From Marchantia polymorpha subsp. ruderalis (taxonomy: Eukaryota > Streptophyta > Marchantiopsida > Marchantiales > Marchantiaceae), in assembly GCA_037833965.1 (NCBI GenBank), contig AP031359.1, positions 1,608,001 through 1,672,000 of the forward strand: a stretch of 64,000 nucleotides of DNA, read 5' to 3'. Positions 46,029 to 59,200 of this stretch are shown piece by piece. The position numbers and the translations under genes were made by a program. The notes under the pieces are model-generated. The model saw nothing but the letters and a program-made list of their open reading frames with translations, did no database searches and was not told the DNA's origin. How positions within the stretch are numbered: position 1 is the stretch's first letter; every line of letters begins with the position of its first letter.

Positions 46029-46030
<2 letters not shown>
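42477..46030. other. no gene recognised
   Basis: AT-rich to about 44,050, then ordinary composition. Open frames (for example 45,039-45,590, +, 183 aa) lack known domains and lie in Phe/Leu/Ser-rich sequence typical of non-coding T-rich DNA. Confidence 0.35.

Positions 46031-46100
<70 letters not shown>
46031..46100. repeat. (TC)35 microsatellite
   Basis: Uninterrupted TC dinucleotides over 70 bp. They create artificial Leu-Ser repeat frames at 45,944-46,273. Confidence 0.98.
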
Positions 46101-46102
<2 letters not shown>

Positions 46103-46695
46103 CAGTGGTCTGCTCCCTTCTGCCTCTCTTTTCATCACTTTTTTCTCTTGTATTTCCTCCTTTTGGTTGCGACTAGTATTCCTTATCCAAGGCGAAGTCT
46201 TGGGTCGTCAAGGCTAATGGGAACACCGGAATTACCGACGAGGATAGTATTCAAAACCTTTCCTTCAACCTGATAATTTTTCTGGATGCCTTCTTTGCTT
46301 GCTGAGAAGTATGAGAAGGCTTTGTGTAGGACAACCACTATTTGCGTTCAGGAACTACGTTGACTATTCATATGAAGTTTATCCTTTTGTTTGCTTGTAG
46401 AAAATAATCTCCACATCTATAAATTTTCAGATTTGTTCACTCATGCTCGGTTTCCACACAGAACTCTGAAGCCTTGTAGCTTTCGTCTACGCTTCTTTAA
46501 TGTTATTTGGGAGCATACTTCCGCTGCAATTTGTGATTTTGTGATTGTCGTTTCAGTTTGGTTCTTTGTCACGTAAAGCGGTAGTTTAAGTCAGTCCTCT
46601 TCCGGGGGATACCATCGTGAATTCTGTTTCAGGATTGTGCTCCGTCTTCATAGTGGATGGCAAACTAATTTATCTTTCTCAATGTTTTGCGTTCA

Positions 46696-46727
46696 GGTCG
46701 GGCGTTCAGGTTTCTGAACGCCCGACC
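46696..46727. repeat. perfect 14-bp hairpin
   Basis: GGTCGGGCGTTCAG (46,696-46,709) and CTGAACGCCCGACC (46,714-46,727) around the loop GTTT. GC-rich within T-rich surroundings. No terminator-like run follows and no function is apparent. Confidence 0.9.
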
Positions 46728-47463
46728 ACGAAACCACCGCCAAATCACTTAGAATCTTTCGATAGTCTCATGCCTTGAGGGATGATTTCTGGTTTCTCCT
46801 TCAGCGGAGAGAAGTGAAGGACGTTGCAGCGTTGTGGCTGCGTGCAAGCTCTGTGCTCTAATGTGGAGATTAAGTGCAATCGTTTGGTTTTGACAACAGG
46901 AGACTAACTTTTGCCACCCCCTTTGCCGAAGTATGCATCAGTATACGCTACACTTCTTCTTACGAATTACTCATATTGGCATGCAGAGGTGGTGTCGTAG
47001 GTTAGGTGTCTGATTATCGAATCGGCATGCATCATTGCATGCACATGTTTTGTTTTCCGGTCTTGGTTTACCACAGAAAGATATCCCCTACAGGAAGAAA
47101 CCTCCCTCTTCTCTGCCTTTGTCATCCTCGCACCTTTACTTTTCTCAATCTGTTGCTCTTAGCACGGTGCTTACAATAACATCCGTTTTTTAATTCTCTC
47201 GGTACTTGTATGCTCTCTTTCTTTCCAACCGGGTTGCCCACTACAACCGAACTTCTCTTCAGCCGTGGTGGAACTCCCACGGCCATCTTGGAGCACTATT
47301 TTCAAGGTGTTTCTTGTGCAGAGACACTTGAAGTGCAAGGCCAGAAGTGAGCTTTTCCTTATCAACTTCAAGGAGCAAGAAAATCACTGCCCACCTGCGT
47401 ACAGTATTGCACGGAAGACAAAGTCGCGTGCTTCTGTGCTAGAATGCAGATACTTTTTATCAT

Positions 47464-47480
47464 AAACCCTAAACCCTAGC
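47464..47480. promoter_or_regulatory. telo-box type motif
   Basis: Two adjacent AAACCCTA units. Such boxes occur near transcription starts of many plant genes. Similar short units are at about 55,543 (intron 2), 58,628 (intron 3) and 61,755. Confidence 0.45.
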
Positions 47481-47914
47481 TCTACACAGATCTCACCAGC
47501 ATTGGGTAAGTTTTTCTTTCTTTGTTCTGTTTGTCTTTCACTTCTTTTTGTCCTAATGCCTACACTCAGGTTTTCTATTTTCGTTCTGTTCCTGTTGCGC
47601 ACCTCCGGTGGCTCTGGCTCCTCTCCTCTCATCTAATTCGGGGATGTATACCTCGCAGTTTTTCTGATTGTGCGCTTGCAGTCTTTGTTTGAAGCTTGCC
47701 CTATTTTTGTCTCCATCTACTCGTATGGATTGTGAATGCCTGCTTTTGATTTCCGCAGCTCGCCTGGAGATTTCTGCACTTGGTATGTAATAGGCGTTGC
47801 TCATTGAATTTGTCGATTTTTTCAGCAGGATGCCACTCAAGGTTTCGAGCCCCTTCTTTATCCCATCACAGTTCCGATCCACCTAGTTAAGCGTTAGCAT
47901 GAGTCCGTATGGTT

Positions 47915-48230
47915 GAACCCCCGCGCGTTCCAGCGCAGAAACCTATTCACCCCGGTACCCAGTGATGAAGCAGCCGGGACTGTCTCACGATGGAGTGAAT
48001 ATCGTTGAATAGCTCGTGGTGATGGACCCCGGTCGCATCCGATTCGAGGAGCCATACCGCGTTTCAATTTGTCAGTGCATATGCAATAATGTCAATTGCC
48101 TTGTGCTTATCTTCTGCCTCTTATGCCTGCGCTTCTCACGGACTGTTGATTTCTTTCCCCGTTGCTGTAAATACCGGCAGGCTTCTGTTGTGGACATTCT
48201 ATAAATGCTTCCCTCAGAAACGTCGTCTTA
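47915..48230. repeat. diverged repeat alpha, copy 1
   Basis: Shares CCGGTACCCAGTGATGAAG, then GATGGAGTG, GCCATACCGC and CAGGCTTCTGTT in order with copies in introns 2 and 3 of the PP2C gene. A separate short piece of the same unit (TGAATTTGTCGA...CAGGATGC) lies at about 47,800-47,840. Confidence 0.6.
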
Positions 48231-48394
48231 TTCAGTGGAATACTTTGGCCTTTTTAGGGCCGCTTCTTGACAGATTTTTCAAGCGGGTCCGATGCATAGG
48301 GTTACCTCACAGTAAGAGGTCCTATCTCTGGGCTTTTGCGTTTTTGTTCCCTTGCGTGTTATGTTTTTGCGGTCGATTTTGTTAGTCAAAATTT

Positions 48395-48520
48395 TGTTTC
48401 CTGGGTTTCTGTGCCGTTAGTTCCCATGCGTGGTAAACCCTTGTGGTCGATCGCATGTTATTTGAATTGTTGAGCACATCTGTTCCCATCCTGCACGTCG
48501 CAGACACTGACGTGTCGGCT
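48395..48520. repeat. diverged repeat beta, copy 1
   Basis: Shares a TAAACCCTTGTGGTCGATCG stretch and a TCTGTTCCCATCCTGCA stretch with 57,040-57,200 (intron 2), and more loosely with 55,860-55,920, 58,065-58,090 and 59,820-59,870. Confidence 0.5.
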
Positions 48521-50652
48521 ACACTGACGACTACGCAAACGTTTTGCTTTCCTACAAGAGGTTGGCATAAAATGTTCTTGTAGGTAAAGCACTTTGCGGT
48601 GTTCCATAGCTCACTGTTTTATGAAACCAACCCAAGTTTGCTCCAGGTAGTTGCCTTCAAATTGACCTTAGTGGCATGATGTCCATGCTCCTTGCTATAA
48701 CCGTACTTGCTGATGTTAAGATGGCCAGGTAAAACAGACTTTGGATCATTCTGCCGGCATAGACTTTTCTCGCTTTTATAATGTTTTGAGTACATCACAT
48801 TGTTTAGCGGCCGAATCGGCTCGAATGAATTTGGTAAGAAGCATTAGCCAACAAATCGACTGTTTCTTACGCTTACTCTTTGCACTTCGATGACCAATCA
48901 ACTAACGTTTCCAGAGTTACATTTCTCGGATAGTCAATATAGTTACTGAGAGAACACGTTTCTTGGTTCTGTGCCATGAAAGAACATTCGTAGCCTTTCC
49001 ATATCGGCTACCTTCCCAATCTCTCGCTAGAGATTACCTATCACTGCGCCAATGTTAGTTGTGTCTTTGCCGATTTAATGTTGTTCTCTCTTATGATATT
49101 TCTCATTGACGGCATTATTTTCTAGAAGTGAACTGAACCCGCGAAGATTTACCTTTGTATTCAACTTGTCCTCAAAGACAGTGCGGCGACGTGTGAGCAA
49201 TATGTCGAGGCCATTCCTTGTTTTTTACCCCACTATAGCTGGAGTTCTTTCGGCTACTTAGCCGAGCTACAACTCTAAACCCTGTCATCAGCTGTCCCGG
49301 TTTGCTTTGCTCCTTTTTTGGTGATATGCTTGAAGAGTATGATCTCCTCTTTACATCTATTTCGCTGATGACTTCATGTTGCTATCCCGTAGCATATATT
49401 CTTGCGATGTTTACAGAGCTTAGCTCTAAAAGTTCCCTGCATTGGTAAAGGATGATTAGAAATTAACGGTGGTGCCGTAACCACATCTACATTGCTCTTT
49501 CTTCCAAAAGTCTTTGGTTGTCTGGACATGTAAAACTGATGTATTGTTTCTCTCTTGCTTCTGTTTTGTATTTATTGTTGTCGTTGCAATTGCTTTTCCA
49601 AACGTAACTTCTGTTACAGGAGTAGACTCCTGCTCGCTTAGGTTCTCAGGCCTGTCCTATCGACGGGTGTACTTCTTCTCGAACTTACGTCTATATGCTT
49701 GTTTTCATTTTGTACCTCTCTATTCAACTGCTATGGTTTTTCGTTTCTTCCGTCTTTTTCTTCAAGTCTCCTTCCATTCACTATCACTCAGTTCACTCCT
49801 ATGAGACTCACCAGATTGGTCCGAGATGGTTTTGGTCCCCTGATTGTTAAGCCCTAAGGTTGATCATGTCCTATGTTATCATAGGGGCAAGGTTAATACA
49901 TATCTAATATATCTGCTTATATATCTATCTAATAGATATCTACATTTAATATTTATTTCTGCTTGGCCTTTAAGAGAATTATTGAAAGCGTGGTCCTCTT
50001 TGCAGGCTCCTTAATGATAGTTTCTCTACAATTATCTTCTTCTTTGGAGCTGCTTGTCTGGACTGTCGGAAGGTTTGATTGCCCATTCAAATGCCGTCTC
50101 AAGGCACCTCAGGCATCGCACCTTCTGGCTTCTTCCACCAAGGCACCTCACGCAATTCGAATCATCTTCTTTGGCGTTTGCATAGATTGCTCAAAGAGGG
50201 AACTTGGAATTCACAAGATTCTTTTTGCATTTAATGATTGCAAAGAATTGCTTAAATGGTCTAGAATCCCTGCTGATAAAAACATTCTAATGGTCGGCAA
50301 ACTTTCGATTTTACAACTATTTATACTAAATTTACCGAGAGGATTAAAAAACTCGGATGGAATATCTCGTTGGTATTATTCACCAATTCCACCTGTTCAA
50401 ACGTCACCAATATCTACTAGTTCAACTCTAGATGGTGATTCCATGTGGTTAGTTTCTCTACAACTCTACAACAAAGACCCGCCGATCTGCTTAGCTATCA
50501 GTAACTCGTCACAGTTACAGTATTGACAAATTCTTTGTAAGTTTCTATGGATAATTTGTGAGTTACATCCGCCCAAGTGGCTTACAAACATGATTTCGTG
50601 ATATACCTATGTGGGGAATTTGTGCAGAGTTCTTAGCCAATTATTACTTGTT

Positions 50653-50829
50653 AAACTACGAGTTGGAATTTACACAACGTCGTACTAGACAGGTACGCCG
50701 CAATCAAGTCTCCTCTTCTTCCTTCCCAAATTCTACTTCTTATATTACGAGTTGAAGGTAATACAACGTAAATTTATACGGTAAACCATAATGAAGTGTC
50801 TTCTTTGTTCCTTCCCAATATTCTACCAG
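50653..50829. repeat. diverged tandem duplication, period about 97 bp
   Basis: Both units share TACGAGTTG, ACAACGT, CTTCCTTCCCAA and ATTCTAC in the same order (first ends about 50,732, second about 50,829). Confidence 0.65.
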
Positions 50830-53238
50830 TAAGTCGTTTTCTCTCTCTGGGTCCCCCACTGCATGGATTTTCCTACTAGTATGTACCTATCCGCCACTAC
50901 TGTTGTTTGAGGTATGTGCCGACCACATAGTTGTGTGTTCAATTTGTCTCCTTTTGAGACTAGTTGAAAGTTTCTGGACCTCGCAATCATTCAAACTGGT
51001 GCTAAGTTTCAAGTGACTAAGCTTGATAAGAGATGTCTGCAAGACTACAATCATATTTCCTCAGTTTGAATGCCCCAAATCACCTCCTGTTTTGTAGATA
51101 TAGCCATGTATGGGATGATTACGAGCCCATCGCAGAAGCCAGTAATTATATGTGTTAGGACACCAACTCTGAAAGCCAAGTTCTAGACCTATCTCTTACA
51201 CTTCGGGTACGAAGCTGGAGCACCAGGAAAGCCTTTTTCGACGGAATCGTTCATTTTCCAATTGGATTGTTTGCTTTGGCCAGTCAGGTATATCACATAT
51301 ACAGCGCCGTTACAAGGTGTACTAAAGTCACCTCGGTCAGTGGTGAGCCAAGTAATGGCCCACTTGAATTGCTGGCATATCTTGCTTGTATGGTCATGAC
51401 AAATTTGTCTAATTTCTGCTACTTTTTACAAAGTCAGTCAATCCACCGCTACCAGACTGGCTACTTGATTTGGCTCTTCTGTTATTTTTTGCTATATCCA
51501 GCAACTTGCTGCCCATAGTCTGCATTTTTCAGCTCACCGCTTGCAGTGCTGCATGTTCTACCTCAAATTGAATGCCCCTTCCTGCTCCTTACTGTGTATC
51601 TGCATGAGCTGCGCAACTCTCCGCACTGTGCTAATTCTAGCCTGAAGGAATTTCTTATCCCTTCTCCTTTCCTTGTGCGCTTCGAAGTGAACCCTGGGTA
51701 CCTAGCATCATGATCAGGAGCTAGCGCGACGACTTGAAACTTTTAAGTGTTGTAAGGTCCTACAAGGGTGCTGGCGAGATGTTGGACATAGTGCGAGCGG
51801 TTTGATACACGCTCATATAACACGCTGTATACAGCTTCCAGATTCCATTCCGTTCCAGAGACCTCAAGGTTGCACATCCCTTCCGGCGTACCGATGTGAT
51901 CTGTGTTAACACCTCTCCAAGTTCCACGTTTTTTTTCATATGCCTAATCACGTCTTCCCTGGATTGTTATCTGCCCTTGTTCGGCGTCTCGCTCTCAACT
52001 AGACATCTGCATCCGATTTATCATCAGTATGTATTCAAGCAGGTTTCAGTTCCATTCTCCATGTAAGCAACTTTTTTTTTTTCAATCTGCAGATACCACT
52101 GAAACATCACTGTATTGGCACAGGTTTCAATTTCTCTCAAACCTCGCCGCTTGAATTGATTGCTTGATTTCGAACTGGCTACATACAGTGTTCATACAAT
52201 CTGGCTACATACAAAGTTCAAATAGGGTTTCGCGCCTTATTCCTTTTTTGTCATCTGGCTCGACCCTGTAATGTATCAAAACAAGCAAAGCACACGAGTG
52301 TACAGTTACTAACGGATATCTGCTGTAAATGCAGGTACCTGCACGAAGTTTGGCCATCCGCGTTAGAGTTTGTCACATCGAGTTGCATGATCAGTGTATC
52401 TCGGTTTGGCCAGTAAGTTCGTCCTCAGATTCGGCGTCCACTCACAACCAGAGGAACCTCTGCAAAACAGTCAGATAGTAAACTTGCAGTATATCGAGCA
52501 TCTGGAGTAATTTGTCCATCTACGGAAGCCCTCCTTCATAGAAGGTATTTCGTTTTCTGCAAGGTTCTCATGAGGTCTTCGAGTCTCTTTTTTCAGCACT
52601 TTGGAAACATTAAACTAAGATCCAGACGGCGGTCACACTGTCCCGGACTCTGTTCGAGGTATAGATTGCTCATTCACTCACGTATTGAGCTTTACCAATT
52701 CCAGGCAAGCTGCCAAGCCTATAGAGGTTTTAGAGTTTAGGAAGCTCGTTGGAGCCTCGAGGAGTGTTCCAAGGCTGCCCGGACCGAATTGAGCTGTTTT
52801 GTCGGTTACCGTATTGGTGTTGATCGTCCGTCGAAGTACAACGGAGCAGCCCGCGGCATCTGGACTCTAGTGAATACGGAGTTACACAATTTGGCCCAAG
52901 GAAGACAGAGGTTGAAGATATTTGGTTCTTACTTGCAGACCTGTTTGCTTATGAATAAGCTGGTTTTCAGCAAGAGGAAGGGAATCTCTGTCTGAGGTTT
53001 TTTATCGGGAGGAGGCAACAAATGTTGAGGGTCAGAGTCAAGGTTTATTTCACTTGACGTTTTGCTACATGTGAAAAAGCATAGTCGGGCGTTCTGCTCT
53101 CTTCACGATGTCACTGAGCCAATCAGAAAGATAGGAACAGACCGTCTCCACTACTAGGTCTACTGAACATGATCTGATGTGTATTTCCCCAAAAGCGGCC
53201 TCGCGTCTCCCGCAGTATCGTGAAAAGCTCTAAGGAGG

Positions 53239-56200
53239 ATGGAGACCCTGGTTACCTCCGAAGCTTGTCGCAGCCCTTGCAATTTCATTGAGGACACTTT
53301 AGCCTGTGAAACTGCAGCCATAGTAGCTAGACGACGGCGAAAAGAAATCCGTCGGTTCAAGCTGATTACTAACGCTGGATTCTCTGAGCCTTCAAGAAAG
53401 CGCTCCCGCTCTTTGGTTAGTAACACCTTTTCCTCTGACGTAGGAGATGAAGCAAGCCTTGTGCCATGCAGGCCAAACTGTAACCTTGCTTTGAGGCCGT
53501 CCAAGCATTCCGCGGATAACGAAGAGCGGACAACTGGAAGCCGCGAGGCTTTTAGTTGTCCTCATGGGCTTGAAGGAAGAAGATCGATAACGTCTTCGTC
53601 TATGTCTACTTGGGAGAGGACTTCCGCGTTGGGAATTGGTATGCAGAGTAGTAGCAGCGGAGAAGAGGATAGCGCAAGCAGTAATAGCGGTAGCACAAGT
53701 AGCGGGAGCAGTGTAAGTAGTGATAGTTCCGGGACAAGTCTCGAGAGCACGGACGCCGAAGCAGGCTCCACTATCACTTGGACTTCAGACAACGGCCGCC
53801 CCTTAAGTCTCACTGATACTCAACTACATGTACAAGCAACGACAAACATGCTGCATTCGCAAGGCACACCCGTTGACCGCCTCAAAGTATCAGGCGAGAG
53901 AAGCCTTCTGAATCTGGACGATACAACCATGGCTCCTAGTACGAGTAGTAGTTCAAACTTCATTGATGATGGACAATGCCCTCCTCATGGACTCGTATCA
54001 GTTTGTGGACGGCGTCGAGAAATGGAGGATGCAGTTGCAGCAGTTCCTGCGTTTTTATCAGTGCCATGCGATGTCACTGGGTGCAGTTGTCGAGACAGTT
54101 ATGGAGTACACGCTCCTTTACACTTCTTTGGAGTATATGATGGGCATGGGGGCTCCCAGGTTAGTAGGATTTTGTCTTACCGAATGGAAATTCTGAGAGA
54201 GTGTTTGGATTATTTGAGTGAGTCTCTTACACGTCAACACCCATGTCATTCCTCCAGCTCTCGTAGCGGAGGATTCACTCAAGCATACTGATTTTATCTG
54301 TTTTCTTTTCGCCTTGGTGATCTCCAGCATTCACCTCAACGGGTTTCTATAAGGTTAACTTTTGATCGGTACATCTGGAACCTTAATGTATTGTCACACT
54401 TTCTAACTTCGACTCCTATATTGAGTACTTGTACTCGATTTTTTTCATCTTTTTTTATATACGTACTTCCCAGGCGTTGTATGTCTACCATGCTTAACAC
54501 TGTTACTTTCGTTTCCATCTCCGGGATCTCTGGGAAGATTGCAACAAATATAATTCAGGTGGGTCACTGAAATGAGCTAATCAGCAAATTTTGCAGGCAG
54601 CGGTATTTTGTGCAGATCGCCTCCACCATGCTCTTGCGGAGGAGATGAAGACTCTTTTGAACGCAGGAAGCTCTAGTCTTGGATGCTCTCACAACTACTG
54701 GGATCTGCAGTGGCAAAGAGCAATGCTAGCCTGCTTCTTAAGAATGGACGCAGAGGTTGAGCCAATTGCTCCTGAGACAGTTGGGTCAACTGCAGTGGTC
54801 GCAGTAGTGGGATCTTGTCAGATTATCGTTGCGAATTGCGGAGATTCACGAGCTGTGTTATCACGTGGAGGAAGAGCAATTGCCCTTTCAAATGATCACA
54901 AGGTACGCCGCGATTATACTTATCTCACCGTACTTACTCTCTCATCCACTCCATGAAAATATCGTTTGGGTTGTGCCTGGTAGACCGCTGTATTTCAGAA
55001 AAAGTTTTGCCAAATTCAGGCAGAAACGTCTGCCCCTCGTTCACACATATAACGGCGCGAATTTTTTTTGGTTATAGCAACTGATGTTTGCCAGTAGGTG
55101 TCGGTGCGTATCCCGAGGCCCTGGCTACGGCTATCGTAAAGGCCCAAAGAGCGCCGAGGATTAGTTGACCCTGTACGCGTTCAGGTCGGATGAGTTGTGT
55201 TTTGTCATCTTGCTCCTCATTGTTGCCCGGTTTCTGTTTGTGCGCTTGAGTTTAGAACGTCCTATGCTCGTCTTCGATATCGAACTTCAGCATCTGAATC
55301 TAGCTCCTCTGATCGTCCTGTTCCGCTGGATTACTCGGCTGGGTTCTTTTCTTCTCATTTGTTGCCATTCCGGCTCGTTATCATCAGATAAAGCCTGGAA
55401 CTCCTCATAGCCTCGTGCATCTCCAATGTACCGATTTCTGGAATTAGATATTCCGGGTTGTGTATCTTCCTAATCTTTTGTAAAGAGAAGTTGTCTAAAC
55501 TATTTCGTTTGTCTGAAATTCAATCCACAAACCCCCTCCTAAACCCTAAACCCAAAACTTTCAACTTGGAAACTGCCGTCAGTGACATGGAAGCTTGCAG
55601 TCAACATAGAAAACTTTACTGCTGTTTATCTTTCATTGGCCTAGTCGGTGAACCAAGCTTGTAGAACAACTTTTGTCGTTACCTTGACAGTGCCGATCTT
55701 TTGTCGTTAGTACTCGAAAATGCCTGTGTATTGTATCAGTGAGTTTTATCAGCTGAATGCCATGTCATGTTATTGGCCGTTTTCTTTTTCATGTCGTTAC
55801 AGTTCTGATGCATTGGGTTATGCGTTATATGGAGCACTCAGGTTGTTAGCTTCGGGGTCTGGGCTTTGGGTCTCCTTGCATGTTAATCCCCTGCGGTTGA
55901 TGACGTGTTATTTCAAATTTTCCTTTCTCGTCGGGAGCTTTATTCCAAACTCGCTGTGTAGGTCTTAGGGCACCTTCCCCCCCTTTTTCTCTGGTTAGGA
56001 GATATCATCTATTTCGAGACCTTGCCTTCGTGCTTCTAGGATCTCGGTTTTTCCTTTCCTTAAACTTAGCCCTGTTTTCTAAATTGCCTTCTATATCAAG
56101 GCAATCTATATAACAGGGCTAAGTTATCAGATCAGGGCAACAATAATGTAATCTCTGCACTTCCTGTTGGGTTTTGAGTTATCCTCAAGCCCCGCGTAGT

Positions 56201-59200
56201 CCAGGGCAGGAACATATTAACACAGGTAAGCACTGATGAAGCAGCCAAGATTATGTGACGATGGAGTGGACTGTGGACTAGATGTTCCGGATGGTTCACG
56301 GTTCTTATTTTTTTCCGTCGGCTTTGCGGAACCATACCGCATCAGTACTTGTTCAGTCAGTGCGTGTGCACTCATTTGAAAATTAGTTGGTTCTTAAATT
56401 AAAGTATCTTGTAAGTGCATTTCATCCCATAGGTTGTGGCTGCTTGCTTCCCTACATAGAACTCACTTCGTTGCTTCTGTTCCGGATACACTATGTGTAG
56501 TTTCCATCGAATTCTACGGTGTTGCACCTCGATGATATGCCATGTGTTTGGGTCTCCTCTCTTACTTTACTGTTCCAATACATTGTAATTCGCCCCGATG
56601 CTTCTTCTTCTCGACTGTCTACCTGACGGTAGGTATTGTAAATAGTCCCTGCCTCCTTTCTCGCATCCGTTTCTTCCATAACTGTTTTATTTCCTTGAAC
56701 GTGCACTTCATCGGGTAGTTGCTGCCTGCCTAATATATCTGCAACTCATATTTTTTATTTTTTAGAAGAGTAATCTTTGTTTTTGCACCTCGTTCAATTT
56801 GTTGCCTTCCAGCCGTTTAGCTACTCAGCTCCATGTTTCTTGACATTTTTACTTCTATTATATTGCTTTGTGTGCTGGGCCCGCACACAAAGCAACGGAG
56901 TCATGCTTATTTTTCCTTTTGCTTCTTCTCATGGAATGCTATGCCATGTTTTCTTGGCCATGTCTGGGACCTGTTCGTTATGCCTAATGGTTCAAACATA
57001 CCGCCTTTTGCCTTAAATAGAGCCCCTATGTTTTTACCTTCCGGTTCTGTGTGTTCCCGTTTTCTTTCGTGTCAAGCCCTAGTGGTTCACCACGTGGTAA
57101 ATTCCACCCAAATTTTACTTGGACGTCCCATATTTGCGCAGTTCTGTTCCCAGTCCTGCATATGGCAGTCACTGATTGTGTCGTACCTGCAGGTTCTCTC
57201 TGATCACTATCCTCATGGCATTTCTCGCGCAGTTTACGTACTCTTGTGGGATTGTCACAGCTGAAGCCTTTGTTGAGTTTGAATGCAGTTTTGTCCAACA
57301 AAAAGTTCGGCATTTCCTTTAAAGACCTGGGATGGTGTACATGAATGAGTGAGGCTAACGTAAATGTATCATACATATATTGACATTGACTGCGCTGGTC
57401 AGTAAATACTATTCGTGCAAATTACTGTTTGAAGAATTGTTTGACTTTATTTCTTTCGGAACCATTCGACTTCTGCTTCCTTCGACTTTACTGCACTAAG
57501 GTTTAATAATATCCCGTTTTGTTTGTGGCAGCCCGAACGAGAAGATGAAATGGCCAGGGTGGAAGCCGCCGGAGGTCGTGTTATTTTTTGGAATGGTTAT
57601 CGTGTCTTGGGTGTGCTTGCCATGTCTAGGGCCATTGGTATGTATCAATTGCATGTTTGTCTCCCTACCTAGTGCTGTAGTCAAGTTCACATACTAAGCT
57701 GTTTTGTCAGGGCTTCTCCAAAATCTTCGTCTGGTTTGATACGGGTTAGGTGTTATTACTAATGTGTGTGTCCACATGCGGTGGAGTCGAAGTCGTGGGA
57801 TACTGTGAGACTGCGATGTTGCCATCAGGCTATCTGTTGCGGTGATTTCCTTGTCATAACCTTTAATATCTTACTTTCACATCATACAGTCTCCTTCGCT
57901 TTCGAATTTACTGGTGTACAAGATATCATCCAGTGCTATCAAAAGATCTGAGATTTGTCGAACGGTCTGGGGAATTGGAAAAAACTTGCGACGTAATACA
58001 TGCTACTATCTTTTCCTATGTTATCTTTCTCCGGACCTGAGTTACTTCGCACTGGGATAATGTTTCGTAACCGGTTGATCACGTGTTCCTTCGATTAATT
58101 GTGACTCTTGGTGGAAGGCACAGTTCAACAATTTTCACGTCGGACTATCCCTTTTTATCAAAAAGTATAGGAAAGTCCCTGTTGATGTACAGCAAAACAA
58201 GCCGTTTGTCATTTGTGCACTTATTTCTCGAAACACATTAATGCTTCTGTTATTCCCTTAATATCTCAGTTGGTCTTGTGTCTACAGTGTAAACACCGGA
58301 CATGTTTTGGTGCAAGTTGGCCACGTAGGTGGATCCTTACACCAATCCTCGTTGCATACCAAACAATACCTAACAAAAGAACATGCAACGAGGTTTGGTG
58401 TTATGATCCCTAGTTTTTGGAACTTATGCCATCCTCTTCAGCGATACACAAGTAACAAATTTTGCTATGTTCTTTTGTTAATTCATCACATTCTTCTCTG
58501 TGTTGATGTGTTTCGTAAAATATGGCTTTCGTAAAAAGTGCTTATGGTAGAAACCGTAACCGAACGTATGTCGGTCTTTTCTTTCCTCACTTTCTATGTC
58601 AAAGTCAATATCTTCCGCGACCCAATACCCTAAACCCCTAAACTTGGATTACGGAAGCTGATGTGCAGATAGTTGGTACCATGGCATTCTGGCCGACTAT
58701 CACGGCCAGTCGTAGAGTTGGGTTGACCGAGAGCCTCTCTCGTTTAGTCTACAGAATTATATGTGGGAATCTACATACTGAAAGTCGTCAAAGAGGGGTA
58801 CAAAGAGGTCAATGGTATCACCAGGTTTTTCTGGTGCCTGAGAATACGTAACACAGACGTCCAGTTGAATTTCACGAAAACGACCTTCTTCATAATTGAA
58901 GGCACAGTATGGATGCGAACGACATTTTGCAAGGTAGGTTGTAATCGTTTCATCATGAAGTTCTTCATGCTATGGTTGCAGCACCCAAGGTATGACCCGG
59001 GTTAGTGCATCATGTTCCATATCTTGACAGCGTAGAACGAGTAACCAAGCTTTGAGGTCGAAAATACCCTGAACCCGAAAGCAATGAGCGACAAAAGACG
59101 AATGTCATTTGTCGCTCATGATCGTCTATGATAAAAATTCTCTCTCTTTTGTCTTTCGTAGAGGTTTCTGATCAGCCTGCTGTGAAGGTCTCAGACCCTC

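Larger units (their letters stand above)
46101..53238. other. upstream region of the PP2C gene, no coding gene supported
   Basis: T-rich, ordinary GC. It holds one copy each of the two diverged repeats that recur in the PP2C introns (47,790-48,230 and 48,395-48,520), a hairpin at 46,696, and a telo-box at 47,464. The longest frame (49,963-50,526, +) begins with TTG and has no known domain. Part of this may be promoter or an intron-containing 5' UTR of the PP2C gene; transcription evidence is needed to tell. Confidence 0.4.
54903..57531 (+). other. PP2C intron 2 (2,629 bp)
   Basis: Starts GTACGC and ends TGTGGCAG, phase 0. Contains repeat alpha copy 2, repeat beta relatives and two hairpins. 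Confidence 0.9.

Noticed and set aside
45944..46273. Open frames rich in Leu-Ser repeats
   Set aside because: They are read-through of the (TC)35 microsatellite, present in two frames at once.
46696..46727. Rho-independent-type terminator
   Set aside because: A GC hairpin without a following T-run, in a eukaryotic context.
49963..50526. 187-aa open frame upstream of the PP2C gene
   Set aside because: Starts with TTG, has no recognisable domain, and lies in T-rich DNA where long Leu/Ser/Phe frames arise easily.
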